Positions 32,131 through 42,124 of a stretch of DNA of 64,000 nucleotides are shown piece after piece. Below the pieces are notes generated by a model. The model was not told where the DNA came from, ran no database searches, and saw only the letters and a program-made list of their open reading frames with translations. The DNA comes from Paenarthrobacter nitroguajacolicus JCM 14115. GTDB lineage: Bacteria; Actinomycetota; Actinomycetes; Actinomycetales; Micrococcaceae. How positions within the stretch are numbered: position 1 is the stretch's first letter; each line of letters opens with the position of its first letter. The translations under genes were made by a program, and so were the position numbers. Location: NCBI GenBank assembly GCA_001313365.1, contig BBFS01000007.1, forward strand, positions 22,848 to 86,847. Reading direction: 5' to 3'.

Positions 32131-32580
32131 ATGACGTCCTCGAACTCCCAGTCCATGAAGCCGGCAACAGTTGCCAAGAAACTCGGCATCTACCTGCCCG
32201 CAACACCCCAGGAGTTCCAGGATTCGTCCATCTCCCGCGAGGAATTCGCCGAACTTCAGGCCAACCCGCCGGAGTGGCTCGCCGAACTGCGCCGCAACGG
32301 CCCCCACCCGCGCCCGGTAATCGCGCACAAGCTCAACATCTCCATCAGCGGCCTCGCCCGCGGCGGCGTAGAGGATGCGCTCACGACGGCGGAAATCACC
32401 GAGCTGCTGCAGGCTCCGCCGCAGTGGCTGGTCACCGAACGCGCCACACACGCTGCTGTCCGCTCCGAAGCGCAGCGCGTCAAGGACGAAGCTGCCAAGA
32501 AGGCCGCCACCAAGGAAGCAAGGGACAACGCCGCCGCAAAGCGTGATGCACCGAAGACCTCCAAGCGCGATCACGCGTAG
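32131..32580 (+). CDS. DUF5997 family protein
   Basis: An intact 149-residue cytoplasmic protein starting at ATG 32131. KPATVAKKLGIYLPATPQEF, FAELQANPPEWLAELRRNGP and HPRPVIAHKLNISISGLARG are characteristic of DUF5997, an actinobacterial family of unknown function. The C-terminus is a long Ala/Lys-rich charged helix (RVKDEAAKKAATKEARDNAA) ending TSKRDHA. It is divergently paired with the LysR-type effector-domain gene. Confidence 0.9.
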   Translation: MTSSNSQSMKPATVAKKLGIYLPATPQEFQDSSISREEFAELQANPPEWLAELRRNGPHPRPVIAHKLNISISGLARGGVEDALTTAEITELLQAPPQWLVTERATHAAVRSEAQRVKDEAAKKAATKEARDNAAAKRDAPKTSKRDHA

Positions 32581-32590
32581 TTTTCACGAG

Positions 32591-32620
32591 CTGTGGCCGG
32601 GACCTGCGTCCCGGCCACAG
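32591..32620. terminator. Rho-independent terminator
   Basis: A 13-bp perfect stem (ctgtggccgggac with its complement) and a CTGC tetraloop are followed by TTGTTT on the plus strand, terminating the DUF5997 gene. It may also serve the converging VOC gene. Confidence 0.85.
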
Positions 32621-32648
32621 TTGTTTAAAACCGGGTGCCTAAACCGGG

Positions 32649-33032
32649 CTAGTCCTGGTGCAGCTGAATGAAGTTGCCGCAGCCGTCGTCGAAGACTGCG
32701 CTGACGCCTGAAGGATCCTCGGAGGGTTCACCTTGGAACGTCACACCCGCGGCAAGCAAACGCTCGTACTCGGCCTGGACATCGGGCACCCCGAAGGTGA
32801 TGGCAGCCAGGCCGGACTCGTGCAGGGCGTTCATGTAGTTCGAGGCAATGGGGTTGTCGCTGGGCTCCAGCAGCAGGCCGGGTGAACTGCTGTTGTCCGC
32901 GCCGGGATCCTTGATGATGAAAAGGTTGTACTCGGGCATGGCCATCAAGGTCTCGAAGCCGAGCGTCTCCGTGTAGAAGACGTGGGCTGCTGCGGGGTCC
33001 TTGACATGGATGCTGCACATTTTCAGTCTCAT
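32649..33032 (-). CDS. VOC-family (glyoxalase/bleomycin resistance-like) protein
   Basis: An intact 127-residue vicinal-oxygen-chelate protein starting at ATG 33032. MRLKMCSIHVKDPAAAHVFY and TETLGFETLMAMPEYNLFII form the first beta-alpha-beta-beta-beta module and YERLLAAGVTFQGEPSEDPS and VFDDGCGNFIQLHQD the second. The conserved C-terminal Asp-Gly-x-Gly-Asn is present. It belongs to the numerous VOC proteins with no assigned substrate. Confidence 0.9.
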   Translation of the reverse strand: MRLKMCSIHVKDPAAAHVFYTETLGFETLMAMPEYNLFIIKDPGADNSSSPGLLLEPSDNPIASNYMNALHESGLAAITFGVPDVQAEYERLLAAGVTFQGEPSEDPSGVSAVFDDGCGNFIQLHQD

Positions 33033-33141
33033 GCTGCCAAGGCTACGCCCGGTCCGACATCGAAGCAGCACGGGACGATTCCGTCGCCGAGGCATGGTGC
33101 ACCCCCCTCACTGAGGAAGGGTGCGATCGCGGTCAGAGTGC

Positions 33142-33172
33142 TTGCACCCCGCCCGCGAAGGGGGGGCATACT
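33142..33172 (+). promoter_or_regulatory. Candidate promoter for a short transcript
   Basis: TTGCAC (33142-33147) and CATACT (33167-33172) are separated by 19 bp that include a seven-G run. Allowing for the run inflation seen elsewhere the spacing would be about 16-17, normal for a vegetative promoter. A terminator lies about 65 bp downstream. Confidence 0.45.
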
Positions 33173-33201
33173 CTTGAGGCGTGAGCATCAAGGAGTAAGC
33201 C

Positions 33202-33270
33202 TTGAATCGCACCAAAGAGCGCATCGCGCTGAACAAAGACCCGATTGCAGTCGGGTCTTTTGTTTGTTAA
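33202..33270 (+). CDS. Possible 22-residue peptide encoded before and within a terminator
   Basis: AAGGAG at 33190-33195 is well placed for a TTG start at 33202 followed by 22 codons (LNRTKERIALNKDPIAVGSF, VC) and TAA. The last third of the reading frame forms the terminator stem at 33235-33260. An even shorter frame, GTG AGC ATC AAG GAG TAA, starts at 33181. This may be a leader peptide, a microprotein or simply a small RNA. Confidence 0.35.
   Translation: MNRTKERIALNKDPIAVGSFVC
33235..33260 (+). terminator. Rho-independent terminator
   Basis: A 10-bp stem (aaagacccga with tcgggtcttt), 6-nt loop and downstream TGTTTGTT form a canonical intrinsic terminator. No ordinary gene ends here; it would end the short transcript described above. 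Confidence 0.8.
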
Positions 33271-33418
33271 CGATGCGGCAGGCTCTTGCCCACTGGCACA
33301 GAGTCTACCGAGAGTTGGCTATCCGTTTTTCAAGGCACTCCCATTGCCCCCCCTCGCGCCCAAGCAGACACTGCCGCATACTGAATTCAAAGCAGCGAAT
33401 TCGCCTGGAGGTGGTCCG

Positions 33419-33988
33419 ATGCCCGCCATGATGCTCCTGTGGGGTGTAGCTCTGGTTCTCGCAACCGCAGCAACCACGTATGTCCTGCACAGGAAACTGA
33501 CACAAGGCCGCGGCCAGGAGCCGGACGGGCTCTTTTGGGACGTGTTCGGCGGGTTCGTTGTCATAGCGCCCGCCATTCTGGTCCCTGCCGTGCAATGGGC
33601 ACCGGCCGGCTCATCATGGTTTTCGTCGGCATCGCCACTGCGGCAGGAACGCTGTTAAGCATCCGCAAAGTGGAGCGCATCCACGCAGCTGAGCCCCCGA
33701 CGTCGCGCTGGTTTTCCGGACGATGCAGCCCGCCACGAAAGGATCCTGGAGCAGTGGCGCCAGTACGAGCTCGATCCTGCGCGGACCATCGATTTTCCGG
33801 CCATGACCGACGTCAGGACTGCCGAAACAGCGGCTCTTACGCGGGCCATGCGCGAGGCGGATTACTGCAAGGTGACAGCAGGAACTGACTACCGTGCCGC
33901 CGTCGCGCGACTCGCGGAAGCCCTCACGGCAGCCGAACGGGCAGCGGGCGTCCCAACGGCCGCCCTCCCTGCGCCAGATGACACTTAA
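33419..33988 (+). CDS. Hypothetical membrane protein
   Basis: About 188 residues in three frame segments. ATG at 33419 sits behind GGAGGTGGTCCG. MPAMMLLWGVALVLATAATT is TM1, GLFWDVFGGFVVIAPAILVP TM2 and LIMVFVGIATAAGTLLSIRK TM3; then a soluble C-terminal domain (ERILEQWRQYELDPARTIDF, ALTRAMREADYCKVTAGTDY, RLAEALTAAERAAGV) that is helical. The stop is TAA at 33986-33988. I do not recognise the family. Frame changes fall near 33600 and 33710. Confidence 0.7.
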
Positions 33989-34048
33989 TGACCATCCCAG
34001 CGAGCAACATTGGCATTAAATGCCACCTCGCGGGAGGCCGGGCGAAAA

Positions 34049-35567
34049 CTACAGAACCTTGCCCTTGAAGAACTCAGGACGCAGGCGATACATCACCAAC
34101 ATGACCACCACGCCGAGCAGGATCACGCCCATTCCCAGCACGAACACCAGGCCCACACCGCCAACGGACGAGCCCGAGCCATACTCCGGGTCCGTCGAGT
34201 CCATGGCGGTCTTCACGAACATGACCAGCAGGATCACGCCGCCCAACAAAGGTGCCAGGAACTTGAAGAAGAACGGACGGACGCCACTAAACGCTGATGC
34301 CCGGAAGAACCAGACGCAGGCCAGGGCGGTGATGCCGTAGTAGAAGCAGATCATCATTCCCAAGGCGGTGATGGTGTCCCACAGCGCGTTCTCCGACACG
34401 GTCCGGGTGATCACGTAGAAACCGGCGGCAGCGATCGCAGCGCGATGGTCGCGAAGCTGGGCGACTTGTAGGTGGGGGGGCTAATACGGCCAAAGCGCGG
34501 CGAGATGGCGCGGTAGTGACCCATGGCCAGCATGGTGCGCGCCGGTGAAACGAACGTCGACTGCAGGGACGCCGCCGAGCTGCTCAGGATGGCGAGCGAC
34601 ATGAGGATGGCGAACGGACCCATCACGGGACCGGCAAGGACGGCGAAGATACTGGCCTGGTTCTCCGGGTTGCCGGCACCCAATCCGGTCTCCCCCCCAC
34701 GCCCGCGAAGGAGAGCGTAGCCAGCGCAATGGTCATGTAGATGATCACGATGACCAGCACAGTGATGGTCGCTGCCGGCCCGGGGGGGTCTTCTCGGGGG
34801 GTTCTTCGTCTCCTCGTTCATGGTGAGGGTGACGTCCCACCCCCCCCAGTAAATGAAGATCGAGAGTGAAACACCCGCGGCGAACGAGGAGAAGGAGTCC
34901 ACGGCAAACGGGTTGAACCAGTCGGGCGAAATGGCGGTCGCGTCGAAGGCCGTCCCGTTGGATACGTGCACAAACGCTGAGACGGCGAACCAGCCGAGGA
35001 CCAGCAGTTGGAAGGCCACCAGCACGTACTGGACGCCTTTGGTGGTCTCCATGCCGCGGTAGGAAATCCAGCACGCCAAGGCAATGAACACCAGCGTGGT
35101 GGCGATGTTCAGCGGCAGGATCTTGCTGAGCTCCCCCCCTAGTTCCGGGTTACTGAAAATCTGCGCGAGCATCAGGTAGAAGAAGTCCACGGCGACGGCG
35201 GCAAGGTTGGATAGCACGATGATGGTTGCCGCGATCAGCCCCCAGCCACCCATCCAGCCGATCCATGGACCAAAGGCGCGCGTCGCCCACGTAAAGGAGG
35301 TGCCGGCGTCGGGCATTGCGTTGTTCAGTTCGCGGTACCCGAGCGCTACCAGCAGCATGGGGATGAAGCCCACCAGGAAGATGGCGGGCAGATGGACGCC
35401 AACCTCGGACACGGTGGGGCCCAAGGCAGCTGTAAGCGTGTAAGCGGGTGCGATGCAGGAAACACCAATCACGACGGCGCCGATCAGGCCCACCGATCCG
35501 GCTTTCAGCCCCTTTTCACTCAGGATGGTGTTTCTTTCGACTGGACCGTCTTTGGTGCAGTTGACAT
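34049..35567 (-). CDS. APC-family amino acid/polyamine permease
   Basis: A 12-TM amino acid-polyamine-organocation transporter of about 505 residues. The likely start is ATG at 35567 (MSTA), with one A missing so that the frame continues TILSEKGLKAGSVGLIGA. GVSCIAPAYTLTAALGPTV is the unwound TM1 region; SFTWATRAFGPWIGWMGGWG, ISYRGMETTKGVQYVLVAFQ, FIYWGGWDVTLTMNEETKNP and SPARTMLAMGHYRAISPRFG are APC signatures. Frames change at about 35510, 34790, 34690 and 34430. It is in line with the UspA gene and near the amine oxidase; import of an amine or amino acid for that oxidase is plausible. Confidence 0.92.
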
Positions 35568-35590
35568 GGGTTTTGCCTCTCAGGCGATTG

Positions 35591-36461
35591 CTAGGAGCTT
35601 TGTCGCGTGTAGTCGCGGGGGGGGACCACGATCATGGGGGGGACGGGGGGGAGGGCACGCAGGATCCGGTTGGCGGTGCTGCCAAGGAATGTGGCCCGGT
35701 GCTGGGCCAGGCGGCTGGAGCCGATCAACAGGATTTCGCCGCTTCCCAGTCGAGTCGGTCAACGGCTTCTTCGATGGTGCGGCCCTGCGCGACGACGATC
35801 TCAGGTTCCGGCGTCTCCACAGCAGAACCTCCGACGGCGGCAAGCCGCTCTGCGGCATGCATCCAGGCCGCGTCGGCCAACGCAGGCGAGTTACCGCCGT
35901 CGAGCGCCAACAGCGAGACGAGCCGCAACGGAAGGCCACGGTCGCGCGCGGACTCGACCGCGACGTCGAGCAGTTCATCAGCGCCCGGACGCGTCCCAAA
36001 ACCGCAGCTCAAACGGGTGATCGGCTCCGTCCGCTGGTAACCGTGGGGGCCAAAACGACCGGAACCGGCGACGAATGGAGCAGCGAACCCGCAACGGAGC
36101 CGATGGTGAACCGCTTGAACAGGCCACCGTTGGTTGCGCCGATGACCAGGGCCGCGGCGTCCATCTCCACGGCAGCGTCGATCAAAGCCTGTGCTTCGGA
36201 GTCGCCGCGCCTGATGTGGGCACGGGCGGTGACGTCGGCTGGAACCAGCGCAAGGCCTTCGTCCAACCAGCGCTGCGCCTGCTCGTTGAGGATGTCGTTG
36301 TAGCCGGCCTCAGGCGGGTAGACGGCATTGAAGGGGGGAATCCTGCGGGATCACCAGGACCAGGTCCAGGCTGACATCGTGGTTCCTGGCCAGCGCAACG
36401 GCAAGGTGAACGGCGTCGTGCCCCCCCTCGCGTTGGCGGTATAACCCACTACGTAGCGCAT
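35591..36461 (-). CDS. Universal stress protein, two UspA domains
   Basis: About 290 residues with tandem Usp domains. ATG at 36461 gives MRYVVGYTANARG. The first domain ends with the ATP-binding-type region ALVIGATNGGLFKRFTIGSV and SLLHSSPVPVVLAPTV; the second has SARDRGLPLRLVSLLALDGG, PEIVVAQGRTIEEAVDRLDW and, after frame repair, GEILLIGSSRLAQHRATFLG with an end at RDYTRQSS. Both copies have Gly-x2-Gly-x9-Gly(S/T)-type loops. G runs near 35620-35650 destroy the last 20 codons in the observed frame. It ends 24 bp before the APC permease start, the same strand. Confidence 0.9.
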
Positions 36462-36548
36462 GGTGGTCCCTTTCTCGTCTTAAACAGTGGAGCCGGCAGG
36501 CCGGGGGATGGTGCTCCCCCCCAGCCTGCCGGTTTAGTGCTGTATGCC

Positions 36549-38027
<1,479 letters not shown>

Positions 38028-38077
38028 GCCCCGGTGGAATAATGCTGGGGGGGACACAGGCAGCAGAAAGGCCTCCG

Positions 38078-38779
38078 ATGCCCGCACCGACTCCCGCTCC
38101 TTCCGCCCTCCCGGCCGGCTCTGTGCGCCGCCGCGCCGGTCGACCGACGGCGGCGGTCCTGGACCAGGACGGGATTACGACGGCGGCGCTTGAGTTGATC
38201 AGCAGCAAGGGTTACAACGGGCTCACTATGGCCGCCTTGGCACGCTCCCTTGGCGTCGCGCCGTCTGCGCTGTACAACCACGTGGGCTCCAAGGACGACG
38301 TATTACTGCTGGTGGAAGACCATTTGGCGGCGATGGTGGATGTCTCCGCTTTTGGCTCGGAACCCTGGGATGTGGCAGTGCGTCGTTGGGCGTGGTCCTA
38401 CCGGGACGTGTTCTCGGAACATACGCCGCTGATACCCGTGATTGCAGTGCTTCCCGTGGCAAATGCCCCCAAAACCCTGGCGATGTACGAGGCCGTGACT
38501 GCGGGCTTCCGCGATGCCGGGTTCCCTGAAGAGAAGATCATCTCGGCGATTGTGGCTTTGGAGGCGTTCGTTTTCGGTGCCGCTTATGACGTCACCGCGC
38601 CGGAGGACATCTTCGACGCCGGCAGCCTCGCCGAGCAGGTCCCCCCCAACTTCACCGCCGCCGTGGACCGGCTGGCTGCCGAGGAGCACGCTCGGCCGAC
38701 CGACGTCGCATTCAACCTGGGACTTGAGGCTCTGATTACAGGGTTCGGGGGGGCGCTGCGGGAAGCCGTTTCTGACTGA
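38078..38779 (+). CDS. TetR/AcrR-family transcriptional regulator
   Basis: About 233 residues. I prefer ATG 38078 (MPAPTPAPSALPAGSVRRRA) behind AAAGG to the upstream ATG at 38042. The HTH reads GITTAALELISSKGYNGLTM then AALARSLGVAPSALYNHVGS with KDDVLLLVEDHLAAMV, all standard. The C-terminal effector domain has RWAWSYRDVFSEHTPLIPVI and EEKIISAIVALEAFVFGAAY, like TetR_C regulators. It is divergent from the amine oxidase gene whose promoter carries a matching palindrome, so it is the likely repressor. The frame appears intact despite several C/G runs. Confidence 0.92.
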   Translation: MPAPTPAPSALPAGSVRRRAGRPTAAVLDQDGITTAALELISSKGYNGLTMAALARSLGVAPSALYNHVGSKDDVLLLVEDHLAAMVDVSAFGSEPWDVAVRRWAWSYRDVFSEHTPLIPVIAVLPVANAPKTLAMYEAVTAGFRDAGFPEEKIISAIVALEAFVFGAAYDVTAPEDIFDAGSLAEQVPPNFTAAVDRLAAEEHARPTDVAFNLGLEALITGFGGALREAVSD

Positions 38780-38792
38780 CGCGGGGGGGTAC

Positions 38793-39513
38793 TCAGCCGT
38801 CCAGAGGGCTGACGCGAATGCTTATGACTGATGGATCCGGGAACTCATATGCGATGTCGTAGGTGACCGCCAAGCCGGTGGACTTGCCGGGACCCAGGCT
38901 GTGATTGAACAGATCGACTGAGCTGCTGGTCTTGTTGACGTTTTGGAGCCAATATTCTGCGTCGTCGGCGTCCAACCCGTAACGGGAAACCGCGTCACGA
39001 ACGTCCTTTTCCAGGTCCTCCCATGTGTCGAACCGGTGGTAGAAAGTGACCTCCTTGAAATCGGAGCGCGCGGAGTCCGTTGCAAATTTGAGGGTGTCAG
39101 AGCTTCCAGTAACGGTTCCTTGGGGACCGGCGATGCTGATCTCAATCTCGCGGCCGTCCTGAGCAAAGATCAGGGGGGGGCCTTTCGCAGCGTCCGCAGG
39201 TAGGCCCACGGCCTCCTTTTCGAGTTTCCCCCCCTTTGTCATATCCAGCTTCGCTGTCCCCTGTGACGTTATACGTTCGGCCCCCCAGCGGACGTCAGGG
39301 TGTCGAACTCGCCGGCATCCGGTGCCGTCGTTTGATTGCCGGAGGCGCCCCCCCCGAGCAGGCGGACAGGGCAAGGGATAGCGCGAGAGCGACAATGGCT
39401 GCTTTCAGGCTCTTCCGGGCCTTGCCCGGGATAACTTTCCTATTCAAGGGACGCCTGCCCTGCAAATCCTCGTGATAGCCGGCCACTCTTTGTCCTGTTT
39501 TTCGTTCTGACAC
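38793..39513 (-). CDS. Lipoprotein of unknown function
   Basis: About 235 residues. GTG at 39513 starts a long basic leader (MSERKTGQRVAGYHEDLQGR) followed by LKAAIVALALSLALSACSGG, a signal peptide with the lipobox LSAC, so the mature protein is anchored outside the membrane. The mature part has DTLKFATDSARSDFKEVTFY, FDTWEDLEKDVRDAVSRYGL and a beta-rich end (GLAVTYDIAYEFPDPSVISI). Frame changes lie near 39350 and 39280. It converges with the TetR gene, 13 bp apart. I do not recognise a named family. Confidence 0.75.
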
Positions 39514-39590
39514 ACAGGGAGTCTACGAGCACAGGCGCAGATCGCGCGCAACGTGAACCGCACACTGCGGGTCTTTTAGCTGGCAACCCT

Positions 39591-39620
39591 CTTGTAGTAC
39601 AAGTTTCAAACTTGTATCCT
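39591..39620 (+). promoter_or_regulatory. Promoter with perfect palindromic operators before the sugar-acid dehydratase gene
   Basis: TTGTAG (39592-39597) and TATCCT (39615-39620) are 17 bp apart. The spacer and -10 edge contain the perfect 9-1-9 palindrome tacaagtttcaaacttgta (39598-39616), overlapping a second perfect palindrome cttgtagtacaag (39591-39603) on the -35. Such placement is typical of repression, most likely by the FadR-type regulator encoded by the next gene but one. Confidence 0.8.
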
Positions 39621-39658
39621 AAGTGGCAGGCAAGGATGCCGTCCCCACTAGGAGAACC

Positions 39659-40786
39659 ATGAGCACCGTAGATCTCATTCGTCACGTCAAGCTGTCCACC
39701 GCAAGGTTGCCCCCTCACTGTGCCCATCAGCGATGCCAAAGTCTTCACCGGCCGGCAAAAGCCCATGACCGAAGTGGTGTTCCTGTTCGCCGAAATCACC
39801 ACGGAACAGGGCCACAGCGGCATCGGATTCAGTTACTCCAAGCGCGCAGGCGGCCCGGCGCAATATGCCCACGCCAAGGAGGTCGCAGAGGCATCATCGG
39901 CGAGGACCCCAACGACATCGGCAAGATCTACACCAAGCTTCTTTGGGCCGGCGCTCCGTGGGGCGGTCCGGTGTGGCAACGCAAGCCCTGGCCGCAATAG
40001 ACATCGCCCTCTACGACCTCAAGGCGAAGCGCGCCGGGCTCCCCCCCTTGCCAAGCTCCTGCTCTTACCGCGACTCGGTCCAGACCTACAACACGTCCGG
40101 CGGCTTCCTCAACGCCACCTTGGATGAGGTCAAGGAACGCGCCACACAGTCCATCGACGAGGGGGGGATTGGCGGAATCAAAATCAAGGTCGGCCTGCCG
40201 GACTCCAAGGAAGATCTCCGCCGCGTCGCCGGAGTTCGCCAGCACATCGGCTGGGACGTCCCGCTCATGGTGGACGCGAATCAGCAATGGGACCGCGCCA
40301 CCGCCTTGCGCATGGGCCGCCAACTCGAAGAATTCAATCTCATCTGGATCGAAGAACCACTGGACGCGTATGACTTCGAAGGCCACGCGCACCTTGCACA
40401 GGTCTTGGACACACCCATCGCAACCGGTGAAATGCTGGCGTCCGTTGCCGAGCACAAGGGCCTCATCAATGCGAACAGCTGCGACATCATCCAACCCGAT
40501 GCTCCCCGCGTTGGCGGCATCACCCAGTTCCTGCGCCTCGCGGCGTTGGCTGATGAAAGAGGCTGGGCCTCGCCCCGCACTTTGCCATGGAAATCCACCT
40601 GCACCTGGCTGCTGCTACCCGCGTGAGCCTTGGGTGGAGCACTTCGACTGGCTTGACCCGCTGTTCGAGGAGCGCCTGGAAACCAAGAATGGCCGCATGA
40701 TCGTTCCGGACCGCCCTGGATTGGGTGTTACCTTGAGCGCACAGGCGCGGGCATGGACCACCGAATCAGTGGAATTCGGCGCGTAA
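39659..40786 (+). CDS. Enolase-superfamily sugar-acid dehydratase (mandelate racemase/L-talarate dehydratase-like)
   Basis: About 370 residues; ATG at 39659 behind AGGAGAACC. The N-terminal capping domain has VFLFAEITTEQGHSGIGFSY and the barrel GIKIKVGLPDSKEDLRRVAG with the KxK motif, DVPLMVDANQQWDRATALRM with the first metal Asp and LIWIEEPLDAYDFEGHAHLA with the second Glu; VLDTPIATGEMLASVAEHK supplies the third and HFAMEIHLHLAAATRREPWV the catalytic His. The Lys-x-Lys, Asp/Glu/Glu and His pattern fits talarate/galactarate or related acid-sugar dehydratases. Frames change at about 39710, 39890, 39960, 40040 and 40580. It is followed at 10 bp by a FadR-type regulator. Confidence 0.9.
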
Positions 40787-40796
40787 TCTTGAACCC

Positions 40797-41505
40797 ATGA
40801 GCCGAAACCTGACTGCGGATCTCGCCGCCGACCTTCGCAACCGCATCGTCGACGGCGTCATCCAGCCAGGTGAGAAGCTCCCCCCCAGCGAAAACACCCT
40901 CATCAGCGAGTTCGGGGTGAGCCGGACCGTTGTCCGTTCCGCCCTCACCCGATTGCAGGCCGAGGGACTTGTGGAAACCGAACGTGGGCGGGGCAGCTTC
41001 GCGCTGACCCCCCCGCCCGCGGACGGACCCACGCCTGCACCAGGAACGCGGGCCGTTGGCAGCATGGAAGAGCGGCTGCAGATGCTCGACTTCCGGATCG
41101 GCGTCGAGACAGAAGCCGCAGCACTTGCCGCCCGGAACCACACAGAACACCAGCTGAAGGCTACGCACGGCGCCTTGGAGCAGTTCGTTGCGAGCTCAGG
41201 CCACCCGGCCCATTCAATGAAGGCCGATTTCGAGTTCCACCGGGCAGTCGCGGCGGCCACCGGCAACCCCCCCTTCTATACGGACTGCATCTCCGCCCTG
41301 GGCCAAACCATGATCACCATGCCCCCCGCCACGCCTCGTTTCAGGCGATGAGCAAGATTCCCGAAGACGCTTCGAGCAAGTGGTCCACGAACACTCCTCT
41401 ATATACGCAGCCATCGCGGAGGGCGACCCAGTAGCTGCCGCGGCCGCCATGCGCCTGCACCTGAGCAATTCACGACGCCGGTTCACGGGTTCCGCAGGCG
41501 GCTGA
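40797..41505 (+). CDS. GntR-family regulator, FadR subfamily
   Basis: About 235 residues starting at ATG 40797. LTADLAADLRNRIVDGVIQP, EKLPPSENTLISEFGVSRTV and VRSALTRLQAEGLVETERGR form the winged helix with SRTVVRSAL as recognition helix. The FCD domain shows RLQMLDFRIGVETEAAALAA, DFEFHRAVAAATGNPPFY and the end IAEGDPVAAAAAMRLHLSN with metal-binding His. The frame changes near 41325. The gene lies 10 bp downstream of the dehydratase gene, so it likely autoregulates with it through the palindromes at 39591-39616. Confidence 0.92.
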
Positions 41506-41620
41506 CCATTCGGCTTGGGACGCGCCCCGTCACCCAGTCCCTGTCTTGTTCGAATCCCCCCCCGCCCTACCACGGTGAGCGGAGCGAACAAGGGCGGGAG
41601 TCGCGCCCAAGACAGCAAAA
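41506..41620. other. Short intergenic region with a tRNA-3'-end-like segment
   Basis: The stretch 41547-41573 reads like a T loop and acceptor end (cttgttcgaatcc, C run, cgccctacca), but no matching D arm or anticodon arm precedes it. It may be a tRNA remnant or chance. Confidence 0.3.
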
Positions 41621-41646
41621 GAGCCCCGGTCCTAAGACCGGGGCTC
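41621..41646 (-). terminator. Rho-independent terminator of tRNA-Leu
   Basis: An 11-bp perfect stem (gagccccggtc with its complement, loop CTAA) lies just downstream of the tRNA-Leu gene on the minus strand and is followed there by TTTT. The plus strand has only TTT. Confidence 0.8.
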
Positions 41647-41657
41647 TTTCAATTGCG

Positions 41658-41744
41658 TGCGCGAGGGGGGGGATTTGAACCCCCCCACACCCTTTCGGAT
41701 ACTGGCACCTGAAGCCAGCGCGTCTGCCGTTCCGCCACTCGCGC
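41658..41744 (-). tRNA. tRNA-Leu(CAG)
   Basis: Read on the minus strand the gene begins GCGCGAGTGGCGGAACGGCA, a class II tRNA with a long variable arm (tatccgaaagggtg). The anticodon stem CTGGC/GCCAG holds the loop TTCAGGT, anticodon CAG. The acceptor GCGCGAG pairs with CTCGCGC and the discriminator is A; no CCA is encoded. Both strands of the T stem carry extra bases (a seven-G and an eight-C run where five and six are expected), matching the homopolymer inflation seen in protein genes. Confidence 0.93.
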
Positions 41745-42124
41745 GCAACTTCTTTTTCCGGACTCTGGCTGGTCTCCCAGCTTCGTTTCCTTCAAAAGCA
41801 GCGAGATCAAGCATAACGGACATCCGGAGCAAAACACCAATCGGCCGGGAGGCAGAGCCCCCCCGTCGAGCTTGGCAGAACCCCCCCAACGACAGCTGAA
41901 CTGAACGAAAATTTCAATCGCCGCCTCCCGCGCCAACAAGGGCCGGGAACGAACTTTTCCGGGTCGCAAGGCGTTGTGGATTAAGGCCATTCCCAGTCAG
42001 TCCCAGTAGTATCGGGAAGTGGAAGGGCCGTCAGGCGCATACTTCGCCGTGTGCGCAGACGGAGGAATGGACGGACTATCGGACCAGGCACAACGGGTGC
42101 CGCGGCAAGGAAAGGAGAAGGACC
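41745..42124. other. Intergenic region upstream of the fhaA operon
   Basis: No convincing coding frame. The segment holds the promoters for tRNA-Leu (leftward) and for the fha-pst-rod-pbp-pkn operon (rightward); tagtat at about 42006-42011 is a possible -10 for the latter but I see no good -35. AAGGAGAAGGACC just before 42125 is the fhaA ribosome binding site. Confidence 0.5.

Noticed and set aside
31321..32574. A 417-codon frame antisense to DUF5997 and continuing into the LysR-like gene
   Set aside because: Only the part from 32097 downwards matches a family; the rest is the complement of an intact DUF5997 gene.
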